Positions 7,746 through 16,396 of a stretch of 64,000 nucleotides of DNA are shown piece by piece. The stretch comes from Pusillimonas sp. TS35 (GTDB lineage: Bacteria > Pseudomonadota > Gammaproteobacteria > Burkholderiales > Burkholderiaceae_B): positions 372,001 through 436,000 of the forward strand of contig NZ_WWER01000001.1 in the NCBI RefSeq assembly GCF_009857885.1. Reading direction: 5' to 3'. Both the position numbers and the translations under genes were made by a program. The notes under the pieces are model-generated. The model did not search any database. It was given only the letters and a program-made list of their open reading frames with translations, and had not been told where the DNA came from. Every line of letters starts with the position of its first letter. The first letter of the stretch is position 1.

Positions 7746-8510
7746 GTGGATCAAGCCCTGTTCCATTATCTGCTGCGCCTGGGTGACACCACCCTTGTAC
7801 TGTCGCAGCGCCTGTCTGAATGGACGGGCCACGGGCCAGTGCTGGAAGAAGACCTGGCGCTGACCAACACTGCGCTTGACCTGCTGGGCCATGCCCGCAT
7901 GTGGCTGACCTTGGCGGGAGAGGTGGAAGGCGCCGGCCGCGATGAGGATAAACTGGCCTATCTGCGCGATGCGCACGAATACCGCAATTACCTGCTGGCC
8001 GAACGCGTCAACGGGGACTATGGCATGACGATGATGCGCCAGTTCCTGTTCGACGCCTGGCATTATTTTCTGCTTGAGCGGCTTGCGCAATCCTCGGACG
8101 AGCGCGTAGCCGCTGTGGCGGGCAAGGCGATAAAAGAAGTCGCCTACCATGCCCGGCGATCGGCCGATGTCGTGGTGCGGCTGGGTGATGGCACAGATGA
8201 AAGCCACCGGCGCATGCAGGCTGCGCTGGATGATGCCTGGCGTTTTACCGGTGAATTTTTCATTGACGACGACGTAACGGCGGCGCTGCATGCGCGCGGG
8301 GCTGCGCCGCTGCACGCAGAACTGCGGGACACATGGCTGCAACATGTGGGACAGGTGCTTGAAGAGGCCACCCTGGCCATGCCCACACCCGAGTCGGCGA
8401 TGCATCCGGCCTATCGGGGCGGCGCTTCGGGGCGCCACACCGAAGCGCTGGGTTATTTGCTCGCTGAAATGCAGTATCTGCAGCGCGCCTATCCGGGGGC
8501 GACATGGTGA
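7746..8510 (+). CDS. paaC: 1,2-phenylacetyl-CoA epoxidase subunit PaaC
   Basis: Structural ferritin-like subunit that pairs with PaaA; it is related to PaaA but inactive in the characterised enzyme. I start at GTG 7746 because AGGAGG (7736-7741) sits four bases upstream and the protein then opens VDQALFHYLLRLGDT like other PaaC proteins. A longer in-frame reading would overlap paaB. The 254-residue length fits the family. Motifs such as LDLLGHARMW and EVAYHARRSADVVVRLGDGT are visible. The stop overlaps the paaD start by seven bases. Confidence 0.94.
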   Translation: MDQALFHYLLRLGDTTLVLSQRLSEWTGHGPVLEEDLALTNTALDLLGHARMWLTLAGEVEGAGRDEDKLAYLRDAHEYRNYLLAERVNGDYGMTMMRQFLFDAWHYFLLERLAQSSDERVAAVAGKAIKEVAYHARRSADVVVRLGDGTDESHRRMQAALDDAWRFTGEFFIDDDVTAALHARGAAPLHAELRDTWLQHVGQVLEEATLAMPTPESAMHPAYRGGASGRHTEALGYLLAEMQYLQRAYPGATW

Positions 8511-9091
8511 ACAGCGTTCAGGGTTCTCGCCGCGTGGATACGCGGGCACCGTCCAGCGGCGGCGCCACGCCGCATGCCGGGCATGACCAGGGCACGACAC
8601 ATCCCAGTCGCGATCAGGTTCTGGGGTGGTTGGAGGCGGTGCCTGATCCCGAGATTCCTGTGATTTCCATCGTCGATCTTGGCATTGTGCGCGATGTGCA
8701 CTGGGATGCCGAGGGGGCGTGCGTGGTGACCATTACCCCCACATATTCGGGCTGCCCCGCCATGCAGGCGATTGCCGAGGACATCGCCGGTGTGCTGCGC
8801 GGCCATGGCATTACCGGCGCGCGCATCGAGACCAGGCTTGCGCCGGCCTGGACCACAGACTGGATGAGCGGGCGTGGCCGCGAAGCCTTGCGGGGCTATG
8901 GTATTGCGCCGCCGCAGCAAAAGGCGGTGGATGTGTCCGGTATTGCGCGCCGGCCCGCCGCAATTGTGCCTTGCCCCCATTGTGGCGCCGCCCGTACACG
9001 GCTGATCAGCGATTTTGGCGCCACCTCGTGCAAGGCCTTATATCGCTGCAACGCCTGCGGCGAACCCTTCGACTATTTCAAGACGCATTGA
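8504..9091 (+). CDS. paaD: Phenylacetate degradation protein PaaD (Fe-S assembly)
   Basis: Member of the MIP18/SufT family, needed for the phenylacetyl-CoA epoxidase, probably for Fe-S cluster delivery to PaaE. The 195-residue protein has a 35-residue polar N-terminal extension, then the DUF59 core with VPDPEIPVISIVDLGIV and YSGCPAM. The C-terminal part has four cysteines in two CxxC pairs (CPHC and CNAC), which are typical of PaaD. ATG 8504 overlaps paaC. A start further in would remove the extension, so the true N-terminus is uncertain. Confidence 0.93.
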   Translation: MVNSVQGSRRVDTRAPSSGGATPHAGHDQGTTHPSRDQVLGWLEAVPDPEIPVISIVDLGIVRDVHWDAEGACVVTITPTYSGCPAMQAIAEDIAGVLRGHGITGARIETRLAPAWTTDWMSGRGREALRGYGIAPPQQKAVDVSGIARRPAAIVPCPHCGAARTRLISDFGATSCKALYRCNACGEPFDYFKTH

Positions 9092-9097
9092 GCGGCA

Positions 9098-10183
9098 ATG
9101 ATGAGCGCCTTCCATTCCCTGAAAGTAGCATCCGTGGCGCGCAATACGCGCGATGCAATTGTGGTGACCTTCGAGGTGCCGGATGCCCTGCGCGACACCT
9201 TTGCGTTCCGGCCCGGTCAATACCTGACGCTGCGCACAAATGTGGACGGGCAAGAGTTGCGCCGTTCGTACTCCATTTGCGCCGTGCCGTCCGATATGCA
9301 ATTGCGCGTTGCCATCAAACGCCAGGATGATGGCGTGTTCTCGTCCTGGGCCAATGCCAGCCTGGCCAGCGGCCAGGCATTGGACGTAATGCCCCCGGAT
9401 GGCAACTTCACCTATCCATTCGAAGCGGGCCAGGCGCGCAGCTATGTGGCATTTGCGGTGGGCAGCGGCATCACGCCTATCATCTCGCTGATCAAAGCCG
9501 CACTGTCCACCGAGGAGCACAGCCGTTTCACGCTGTTCTTCGGCAACCGGGCCTCTTCGGCCGTGCTGTTTCGCGACGAGATCGAAGACCTGAAGAATCT
9601 ATACATGGAGCGCTTCTCGGTTGTGTATGTCATGAGCCGGGAGCATCAGGATATCGCGCTGTTCAACGGCCGCCTGGACGGCGCCAAGGCCGCGCAATTG
9701 ATGGCAATGTGGATGCGCGGTGAGCAGATCGACGCCGCTTTTGTCTGCGGGCCGCACGACATGATTGAATCTGTGACGCAAGCGCTCAAGGAGCATGGCC
9801 TGGATAAAAGCCGCATCAAGTTTGAACTGTTTGGCTCGCCGCCAGGGCCTCGCGCGCTGCGCACTGGCCACGACGCCCGCAAGGCGCCGGGCAGCCAGCA
9901 ATGCGAGCTGACGGTTATCCAGGACGGCCTGACGCGTACGCTGACGATCGCCAAGAATCGCGAGAGCGTGCTGGATGAGGCGCTGGCGCAGGGCGTTGAG
10001 CTGCCTTACTCATGCAAAGGGGGCGTCTGTTCCACTTGCCGCTGCAAAGTCGTGGAGGGCGAAGTGGATATGGACGCCAACTTCGCACTCGAAGACTACG
10101 AAGTGGCACGCGGCTTCGTCCTCGCCTGCCAAAGTTTTCCGGTCAGCGACCGGCTGGTAATTGATTACGACCAGGAAACCTAG
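9098..10183 (+). CDS. paaE: 1,2-phenylacetyl-CoA epoxidase reductase subunit
   Basis: Passes electrons from NADPH to the PaaA di-iron centre. The 361-residue protein has a ferredoxin-reductase FAD/NAD module in the first two thirds, with RSYSIC (FAD) and VGSGITPIISLIKAAL (NAD). A C-terminal plant-type 2Fe-2S domain has the cluster cysteines in CKGGVCSTC and a later ACQS. The order reductase then ferredoxin is that of PaaE. It starts six bases after the paaD stop; ATG 9098 and ATG 9101 are both possible. Confidence 0.95.
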   Translation: MMSAFHSLKVASVARNTRDAIVVTFEVPDALRDTFAFRPGQYLTLRTNVDGQELRRSYSICAVPSDMQLRVAIKRQDDGVFSSWANASLASGQALDVMPPDGNFTYPFEAGQARSYVAFAVGSGITPIISLIKAALSTEEHSRFTLFFGNRASSAVLFRDEIEDLKNLYMERFSVVYVMSREHQDIALFNGRLDGAKAAQLMAMWMRGEQIDAAFVCGPHDMIESVTQALKEHGLDKSRIKFELFGSPPGPRALRTGHDARKAPGSQQCELTVIQDGLTRTLTIAKNRESVLDEALAQGVELPYSCKGGVCSTCRCKVVEGEVDMDANFALEDYEVARGFVLACQSFPVSDRLVIDYDQET

Positions 10184-10271
10184 CGCTACGCAGGGCATCA
10201 TGCACCAGCCCGCCAACCGGGCATTTGCGTATGCCTCGCATCGACAACGCATAACCAGGGAGCAGAGACAC

Positions 10272-11951
10272 GTGCCTACCGATTTTTTTGCCGCAAATCA
10301 GCAGATGCTCGACCGGGCCGTCCAGGCGATCGGCGAGCGGACCTATTGGAGCCCGTTTTCTGAATCGCCCAGCCCGCGCGCCTATGGCGAGACGGCCGGC
10401 GATGAGGGCAAGGCCGCCTTCGAGGCTCGCAAGGGGCGAGCCTTTGAGCTTGACGTGGAAGAGGGGGGTGAAGCGGGCAGAATGGTGGGTGATGAGGTTT
10501 CGCCCTTCGGCTTTCCGCTAGAGATCCGATATTCGCACCGCGATGCAGCCACCCTGGTGCGGCGCGCGCAGGATGCACTTGCGAGCTGGCGCGAGCGCGG
10601 GCCGCGCGTGTGGGTGGGCGTTGCCCTGGAAACCTTGCGCCGGCTGAATTTGCGCAGTTTTGAAATGGCATATGCGGTGCAGCATACGACAGGCCAGGGC
10701 TTCATGATGGCATTCCAGGCTGGCGGCCCGCATGCACAGGATCGCGGGCTGGAGGCCGTTGCCTACGCCTGGCAGGAAATGCGCCGCATACCGGATGAGG
10801 TAATCTGGGAAAAACCGCAAGGCAAGCAGGAGCCCATACGCATGGCCAAGCGCTACGCCATCGTCCCGCGCGGGGTTGCGCTAGTGATTGGCTGTTCCAC
10901 TTTTCCCACCTGGAACAGTTACCCAGGGCTGTTTGCCAGCCTGGCCACAGGCAATAGCGTCATCGTCAAGCCGCACCCCAATGCCATTCTGCCGCTGGCC
11001 ATTACCGTGGAAATCGCGCGCCAGGTGTTGGAAGAGGCCGGCTGCAACCCCGATGTAGTGCAACTCGCACCGCACGACGCGGCGGATCACCTTCCGCAGT
11101 CGCTGGCACTGGATGCGGCGGTGCGGTTGATTGATTTCACGGGCAGCACCGAGCACGGCAATTGGCTGGAGCGCAATGCGCGGCAGGCGCAGGTGTATAC
11201 CGAAAAGGCGGGCGTCAATCAAGTCATTATCGATTCGGCCGACGACGTCAAGGCGGTGGCGCGCAATCTCGCCTTCTCGTTTGCGCTGTATTCCGGGCAA
11301 ATGTGTACTGCCCCGCAGAATATCTACGTACCGCGAGCCGGTATCGAAACCGCCAGTGGCCACTTGTCCTTCGATGAGGTCGCGCAGGCGCTTGCGCAAG
11401 CACTGGACAAGCTCATGTCGGATCCAGCGCGTGCAGTCGAGATTACCGGCGCTATACACGACCCGGCGGTGCTGGGGCGTATTGACAAAGCCCGTGCTAC
11501 AGGCCTGCCTGTTCTGAGCGACAGCCGGGCCCTAGAGCATCCGGCCTTTGAACGCGCCTGCGTACGCACGCCACTGATGCTCCGAGCCGATGCCGATACC
11601 GACCGCAAGCTCATTGCACACGAATGGTTCGGGCCCATCGTCTTTGTGGTTGCAACCGACTCCACAGATGCCAGCCTGGCCTTGGCGCGCGAAATCGTGA
11701 ATGAGCACGGCGCGCTTACGCTGGCCTGCTACAGCACTCGCGATGCGGTGTTGGATCAGGTGCGCCATGTCGCCGAGGAGACCGGCGTCTCGCTCTCGCT
11801 CAACTTGTGCGGGGCAGTGTTCGTGAATCAGACTGCCGCCTATAGCGATTTTCATGGCACGGGCGCCAATCCTGCCGCCAATGCAGCGTTGTCCGACACG
11901 GCCTATGTCGCCAACCGGTTCCGTGTCGTACAGACGCGCTGGCATGTGTGA
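10272..11951 (+). CDS. paaN: PaaN-type phenylacetate-pathway aldehyde dehydrogenase
   Basis: Aldehyde dehydrogenase thought to oxidise the ring-opened 3-oxo-5,6-dehydrosuberyl-CoA semialdehyde. The 559-residue protein starts at GTG 10272 behind GGGAGC and opens PTDFFAANQQMLDRA, as PaaN proteins do. It contains the family segment HTTGQGFMMAFQAGGPHAQDRG, split here as HTTGQGFMMAF and GGPHAQDRG. The catalytic Cys is in SGQMCTAPQN and the Glu-containing segment in FTGSTEHGNW. Unlike E. coli PaaZ it has no C-terminal MaoC hydratase domain, so ring opening must be done by a separate protein not in this window. The 88-bp gap before it is the longest inside the operon. Confidence 0.92.
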   Translation: MPTDFFAANQQMLDRAVQAIGERTYWSPFSESPSPRAYGETAGDEGKAAFEARKGRAFELDVEEGGEAGRMVGDEVSPFGFPLEIRYSHRDAATLVRRAQDALASWRERGPRVWVGVALETLRRLNLRSFEMAYAVQHTTGQGFMMAFQAGGPHAQDRGLEAVAYAWQEMRRIPDEVIWEKPQGKQEPIRMAKRYAIVPRGVALVIGCSTFPTWNSYPGLFASLATGNSVIVKPHPNAILPLAITVEIARQVLEEAGCNPDVVQLAPHDAADHLPQSLALDAAVRLIDFTGSTEHGNWLERNARQAQVYTEKAGVNQVIIDSADDVKAVARNLAFSFALYSGQMCTAPQNIYVPRAGIETASGHLSFDEVAQALAQALDKLMSDPARAVEITGAIHDPAVLGRIDKARATGLPVLSDSRALEHPAFERACVRTPLMLRADADTDRKLIAHEWFGPIVFVVATDSTDASLALAREIVNEHGALTLACYSTRDAVLDQVRHVAEETGVSLSLNLCGAVFVNQTAAYSDFHGTGANPAANAALSDTAYVANRFRVVQTRWHV

Positions 11952-11999
11952 AGCACGCGTAGAGGCGCCACCGAGACTATGAGGCATACGGGAGACAAT

Positions 12000-12785
12000 A
12001 TGCAGTACAAAAATATCGATCTGACCGTTCAGAATGACGTCGCGCGCATCACGTTGAATCGGCCCGACAAGCTGAACAGCTTTACGCAGGCCATGCACGA
12101 GGAGCTGGTCGACGCTCTGGATCGCCTCGCGGCGGAGCCGCCGCGTGTGCTGGTCATTACCGGTTCCGGTCGCGGGTTTTGCGCCGGCCAGGACTTGTCG
12201 GAGCGGCAGCCTCAGTCGGGCCAGCGCGTGGATCTGGGCGAAACCGTGCAGAAATGGTACGCGCCGCTGGTTCGTCGCCTGCGCGCGTTCCCCGCACCTG
12301 TGGTGGTGGGGGTCAACGGGGTTGCGGCGGGTGCGGGCGCCAATGTGGCGCTGGCTGGCGATATTGTCATCGCCAAGGCATCGGCCAGCTTTATCCAGCC
12401 ATTCTGCAAGCTGGGCTTGATTCCAGATACAGGCGGCACGTATATGCTGCCCCGGCTGGTGGGGCGTGCGCGCGCGCTGGGCCTGGCGCTGCTCGGCGAC
12501 AAGCTGGACGCGCAGCGGGCGGCCGACTGGGGCCTGATCTGGGAAGCGGTGCCTGATAGCGAATTCGATGCCCGGCTCGATGCCCTGGCCCGCCATTTCG
12601 CGGCGGCGCCCACCAAAGGGCTGGTCTATACCCGGCGCGCCATCGAGCAAAGCCTGGACAACACGCTCGATGCGCAGCTGGATCTTGAAGGCGCCATGAT
12701 GCGCGAGCTCGGCGCCAGCGACGATTACGCGGAAGGGGTGGCTGCGTTTCTTGAGAAGCGGGCGCCTGTATTCAAGGGGAAATAA
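12000..12785 (+). CDS. paaG: Ring-1,2-epoxyphenylacetyl-CoA isomerase (enoyl-CoA hydratase family)
   Basis: Crotonase-fold enzyme that converts the epoxide to an oxepin-CoA. The 261-residue protein has the crotonase oxyanion-hole segments GRGFCAGQDLSE and NGVAAGAGANVALAGDIV, plus IPDTGGTYMLPRLVG, a stretch typical of PaaG. GGAG at 11991-11994 sits five bases before ATG 12000, favouring it over the in-frame ATG at 11979. The stop codon shares one base with the start of paaI, so the two are translationally linked. Confidence 0.93.
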   Translation: MQYKNIDLTVQNDVARITLNRPDKLNSFTQAMHEELVDALDRLAAEPPRVLVITGSGRGFCAGQDLSERQPQSGQRVDLGETVQKWYAPLVRRLRAFPAPVVVGVNGVAAGAGANVALAGDIVIAKASASFIQPFCKLGLIPDTGGTYMLPRLVGRARALGLALLGDKLDAQRAADWGLIWEAVPDSEFDARLDALARHFAAAPTKGLVYTRRAIEQSLDNTLDAQLDLEGAMMRELGASDDYAEGVAAFLEKRAPVFKGK

Positions 12786-13351
12786 TGACGCTCACATCCA
12801 GCAGCCGCCATACGGACGACATGTCGAATGCGGGAGGCGGAACCGTGCCCAAGACAGCCGAGATGCCTACGCAGTCTGGTAACGGCTCGCCCGCGGCCGC
12901 AGGCTGCGTGTTGCCCAACGATCCCCAGGCATTGGCGGAACTGGCCGCTCGAACCATGTACGAAAACGATCCAGCCTCGCAGGCACTGGGGGCGGTCGTG
13001 GACCGCGTCGGACCGGGGCGGGCGGAGATGTCCATGACGGTGCGGCGAGACATGTTGAATGGCCACGGCACCTGTCACGGCGGCTTTATCTTCGCCCTGG
13101 CCGACAGCGCCTTTGCCTTCGCCTGTAATTCCCGCAACGACGCAACAGTAGCGTCGGGCGCCACGATCGATTTTCTGGCGCCTGCCTTTGAGGGCGATGT
13201 ACTCACGGCACAGGCGACGGAGAGCGCGCTGGCCGGGCGTACCGGCCTTTATGACGTCGAGGTGGTTAATCAGCAGGGCCGGCGGATTGCGCTGTTTCGC
13301 GGACGGTCTTACCGCATCCGGGGGCAGGTGGTGCCGGGCGAACCCGCGTGA
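12785..13351 (+). CDS. paaI: Hydroxyphenylacetyl-CoA thioesterase PaaI
   Basis: Hotdog-fold thioesterase that hydrolyses dead-end CoA esters and so spares free CoA. The core (about residues 50-180) has the family signature NGHGTCHGGFIFALADSAFAFACNS and a later SGATIDFLAPA; the first of these is shown here only as landmarks NGHG, CHGG and ADSAFAF. The 188-residue protein is about 45 residues longer than usual at the N-terminus. That extension is Ser/Gly/Ala-rich and may not be translated if an internal start is used. ATG 12785 overlaps the paaG stop by one base. Confidence 0.9.
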   Translation: MTLTSSSRHTDDMSNAGGGTVPKTAEMPTQSGNGSPAAAGCVLPNDPQALAELAARTMYENDPASQALGAVVDRVGPGRAEMSMTVRRDMLNGHGTCHGGFIFALADSAFAFACNSRNDATVASGATIDFLAPAFEGDVLTAQATESALAGRTGLYDVEVVNQQGRRIALFRGRSYRIRGQVVPGEPA

Positions 13352-13413
13352 CCATTGCATCGGTGCGGCAGCGCAACAACAGAGATCACCTATCGCTGGA
13401 GCAGGAGACAAGC

Positions 13414-14733
13414 ATGCTAGCAAAAACAGAGCCCGGACAAGCCGGGCGGGACCCTATCGAACACGCCAGTCGCGACGAACTGCAGGCCGTACAGCTCGAG
13501 CGCCTGAAATGGACGCTGCGCCACGCCTACGAGAATGTGCCGCACTACCGCAAGGTTTTTGATGCGGCGGGCGTTCATCCCGACGACCTGAAGCAGTTGT
13601 CCGACCTGTCGCGGTTTCCGCTGACCAGCAAACAGGATCTGCGCGAAAACTATCCGTTCGCGATGTTTGCGGTGCCCCGTGAGAAGGTGCTGCGTATTCA
13701 TGCGTCCAGCGGCACAACAGGACGCCCCACAGTGGTAGGCTACACGGCCCGGGATATCGATATCTGGGCTGAACTCGTCGCACGGTCGATGTGGGCGGCT
13801 GGCGCACGTCCGGGCGATATTGTTCAGGTCAGCTATGGCTATGGCCTGTTCACTGGCGGCCTCGGGGCGCACTATGGCGCCGAACGGCTCGGATGCTCGG
13901 TCATCCCGATGTCCGGCGGACAGACAGAAAAACAGGTGCAGTTGATTCACGACTTCCAGCCGTCCGTCATCATGGTGACGCCTTCGTACTTCTGCAACAT
14001 CATGGAGGAAATGCTGCGGCAGGGCATGGAGCCGCGCGACAGCTCCCTGCGTATCGGAATTTTCGGCGCCGAACCCTGGACAGGCCGGATGCGCGAGGAT
14101 ATCGAGCGCCGTGCAGGGATTGATGCCGTCGACATCTATGGCTTGTCAGAAGTGATGGGGCCGGGCGTGGCGATGGAGTGCGTAGAGGCCAAGGACGGCC
14201 CGGTTATCTGGGAAGATCATTTCTACCCGGAAATCATCGACCCGCTCACCGGCGAACCCGTGCCTGACGGTGAACCAGGCGAGTTGGTGTTCACCACGCT
14301 CACCCGCGAAGCCATGCCGGTTATCCGTTACCGCACGCGTGATCTCACCCGTCTGCTGCCACCCACTGCACGCAGCATGCGCCGCATGGACAAAATCACC
14401 GGTCGCAGCGATGACATGCTCATTATCCGCGGTGTGAATCTCTTCCCCACACAGATCGAGGAAATCATCTTGGGCATGCCCGAGCTTGCCCCGCAATACC
14501 AGCTTGTGGTCACCCGCGAAGGCAACCTGGATGCGCTTGAAGTCGTGGCTGAGTCGCGGCCAGAGTTTGATGCGCACGACAGCGCCTGGCGAGCCGAGGT
14601 GGCCGGCCGTCTGCGCCATGCCATCAAGGGGCGCATCGGCATCTCCACGCGGGTCAGCATAGGCCAGAGCGGCCAGGTCGAACGCACCCTCACCGGCAAG
14701 GCCAAGCGGGTCGTCGACAAACGCCCTCGCTGA
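13414..14733 (+). CDS. paaK: Phenylacetate-CoA ligase
   Basis: ATP-dependent ligase that activates phenylacetate to phenylacetyl-CoA, the first step and also the source of the PaaX effector. The 439-residue protein has the adenylate-forming P-loop SSGTTGRPTVVGY, the YGLSEVMGPG motif and a C-terminal domain with GRSDDMLIIRGVNLFP. I start at ATG 13414, preceded by AGGAGAC. An upstream in-frame ATG at 13348 would overlap paaI and lacks homology. It is the last gene of the operon; a hairpin without a T-run lies about 105 bases downstream. Confidence 0.95.
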   Translation: MLAKTEPGQAGRDPIEHASRDELQAVQLERLKWTLRHAYENVPHYRKVFDAAGVHPDDLKQLSDLSRFPLTSKQDLRENYPFAMFAVPREKVLRIHASSGTTGRPTVVGYTARDIDIWAELVARSMWAAGARPGDIVQVSYGYGLFTGGLGAHYGAERLGCSVIPMSGGQTEKQVQLIHDFQPSVIMVTPSYFCNIMEEMLRQGMEPRDSSLRIGIFGAEPWTGRMREDIERRAGIDAVDIYGLSEVMGPGVAMECVEAKDGPVIWEDHFYPEIIDPLTGEPVPDGEPGELVFTTLTREAMPVIRYRTRDLTRLLPPTARSMRRMDKITGRSDDMLIIRGVNLFPTQIEEIILGMPELAPQYQLVVTREGNLDALEVVAESRPEFDAHDSAWRAEVAGRLRHAIKGRIGISTRVSIGQSGQVERTLTGKAKRVVDKRPR

Positions 14734-14838
14734 GCACTGCGCCCGTCTCGATGCGTCCGCCAGCGGGCTGCCGCCGCGCGTCGCACGTGTGCAGCGCGGA
14801 AGGGTGTCACCAGGCGCGTCATGGGCTCCGATGGCTAA

Positions 14839-14858
14839 GCCCCGCATGTGTGCGGGGC
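14839..14858 (+). terminator. Hairpin after paaK (weak terminator candidate)
   Basis: GCCCCGCA and TGCGGGGC form a perfect 8-bp stem with loop TGTG, but no T-run follows. It may stop or stabilise the paa transcript, and it lies 41 bases before acpS. Confidence 0.4.
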
Positions 14859-14899
14859 GGGGTATCATTCCATCTTGAGTAATCGACGATGGTGAGCAC

Positions 14900-15337
14900 A
14901 TGCAGCCAATGCCTTCCGCCGTTGCAGGCATAGGGTTGGACCTTGTACGGCTGGAGCGCATCCAGCACGTATATGCGCGGCGCGGCGAAAAATTCGTGCG
15001 GCGCATACTGGGCAGCGAGGAAATCGAAAAATTCCGCCAACGCTATGCGCGCGACCCAGCGCGTGGCCTGCGCTTCCTGGCGAGCCGCTTTGCCGCCAAA
15101 GAAGCGTTTTCAAAAGCGGTGGGCCTGGGCATGCGCAGCCCTATGGCTTGGTCGCGCATGCAAACGCTCAATGAGCCCAGTGGCCGGCCTTGCGTCAAGC
15201 TCAGCGAGCCGCTCGCTAGCTGGTATGGCCTGCGTTTCGGCAAGGCGCATGTCTCCATCACCGATGAAACCGATACGGTTGCGGCCTTTGTCGTGATCGA
15301 AACTCTGCCCGCCGTGCGCGGCGTTCCGGATAACTGA
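14900..15337 (+). CDS. acpS: Holo-[acyl-carrier-protein] synthase
   Basis: Transfers 4'-phosphopantetheine from CoA to acyl carrier protein. The 145-residue product has the AcpS metal-site motif [12 protein letters not shown] near the N-terminus and the [11 protein letters not shown] helix in the middle, with the catalytic Asp and Glu present. It is slightly longer than the typical 125-135 residues. ATG 14900 or ATG 14909 could be the start. The stop at 15337 abuts nagZ ATG 15338, so acpS-nagZ-uvrC-pgsA look like one transcription unit, a common betaproteobacterial order. Confidence 0.94.
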   Translation: MQPMPSAVAGIGLDLVRLERIQHVYARRGEKFVRRILGSEEIEKFRQRYARDPARGLRFLASRFAAKEAFSKAVGLGMRSPMAWSRMQTLNEPSGRPCVKLSEPLASWYGLRFGKAHVSITDETDTVAAFVVIETLPAVRGVPDN

Positions 15338-16396
15338 ATGGCTAACGAAATCATCCAGGCGCGCATGGCGCCGGGCCCCGTCATGGTTGACGTGCAGGGC
15401 ACTACACTCACTGCTCACGAGCGCGACCGTCTACGCAACCCGCTCGTAGGGGGCGTCATCCTGTTCGCGCGCAACTTTGAAAGCAGGGCCCAGCTTACGG
15501 CGCTGTGCGGGGCCATCCATGCCCTGCGCAACGAACCCCTGCTCATCGCGGTCGATCACGAGGGCGGACGGGTGCAGCGTTTTCGCACCGATGGCTTTAC
15601 GCCATTACCTGCCATGTGCCATTTTGGCCAAATGTGGTCGCAGGATTCCCCGGTTGCCATGCGGCTGGCCACAGAAACCGGCTATGTACTGGGCGCCGAG
15701 CTGCGCGCCTGTGGTGTCGATCTGAGCTTTACGCCCGTGCTGGATCTGGACTACGGCGTCAGCGAAGTGATCGGAACGCGTGCTTTTCACCGCGATCCGC
15801 GTGTGGTTACCATGCTGGCCCGCGCGCTTATTCATGGGCTGATGCTCAGCGGCATGGCCGCCTGCGGCAAGCATTTCCCAGGGCATGGCGCCGTAACGGC
15901 CGATTCGCACCACGAGATCCCGATCGACGACCGCGGCTTCGAGCAAATCATGCAGGAAGATGCCGCCCCCTATGGCTGGCTGGGCGACATGGTTCTGCCG
16001 TCGGTCATGCCGGCCCATGTCATTTACCGCAAGGTTGATCCCAATCCTGCGGGGTTCTCGTCGCACTGGATCAAACAGGTGCTGCGCCGTGACCTTGGCT
16101 ACGATGGCGTCGTGTTTTCCGACGACTTGACCATGGAAGGCGCCACGGTGGCGGGTGACATTCTCGCCCGGGCACAGGCGGCGCTGCGCGCTGGCTGCGA
16201 CATGGTGCTGGTATGCAACCGGCCCGACCTGGCAGATGACCTGCTGGCCAGGCTCGATGTCACGCACAGCCCCGAGTCCGTTGCGCGCATCCGGCGCCTG
16301 ATGCCGCGCCTGCCCGCACCTGATTGGGATACCCTGCAGGCCGATCCCCGTTATCAGTATGCCCGACGTCTTCAATCTCAAATCGTTTCTGGCTGA
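15338..16396 (+). CDS. nagZ: Beta-N-acetylhexosaminidase (peptidoglycan recycling)
   Basis: Family 3 glycoside hydrolase that removes GlcNAc from muropeptides in the cytoplasm and influences AmpC-type beta-lactamase signalling in bacteria that have it. The 352-residue protein carries [12 protein letters not shown], the substrate-binding [16 protein letters not shown] (catalytic-loop histidine included) and the nucleophile segment [10 protein letters not shown]. Length matches NagZ. Its 3' end overlaps uvrC by 38 bases in a different frame, an unusually long overlap that suggests coupled translation. Confidence 0.94.
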   Translation: MANEIIQARMAPGPVMVDVQGTTLTAHERDRLRNPLVGGVILFARNFESRAQLTALCGAIHALRNEPLLIAVDHEGGRVQRFRTDGFTPLPAMCHFGQMWSQDSPVAMRLATETGYVLGAELRACGVDLSFTPVLDLDYGVSEVIGTRAFHRDPRVVTMLARALIHGLMLSGMAACGKHFPGHGAVTADSHHEIPIDDRGFEQIMQEDAAPYGWLGDMVLPSVMPAHVIYRKVDPNPAGFSSHWIKQVLRRDLGYDGVVFSDDLTMEGATVAGDILARAQAALRAGCDMVLVCNRPDLADDLLARLDVTHSPESVARIRRLMPRLPAPDWDTLQADPRYQYARRLQSQIVSG

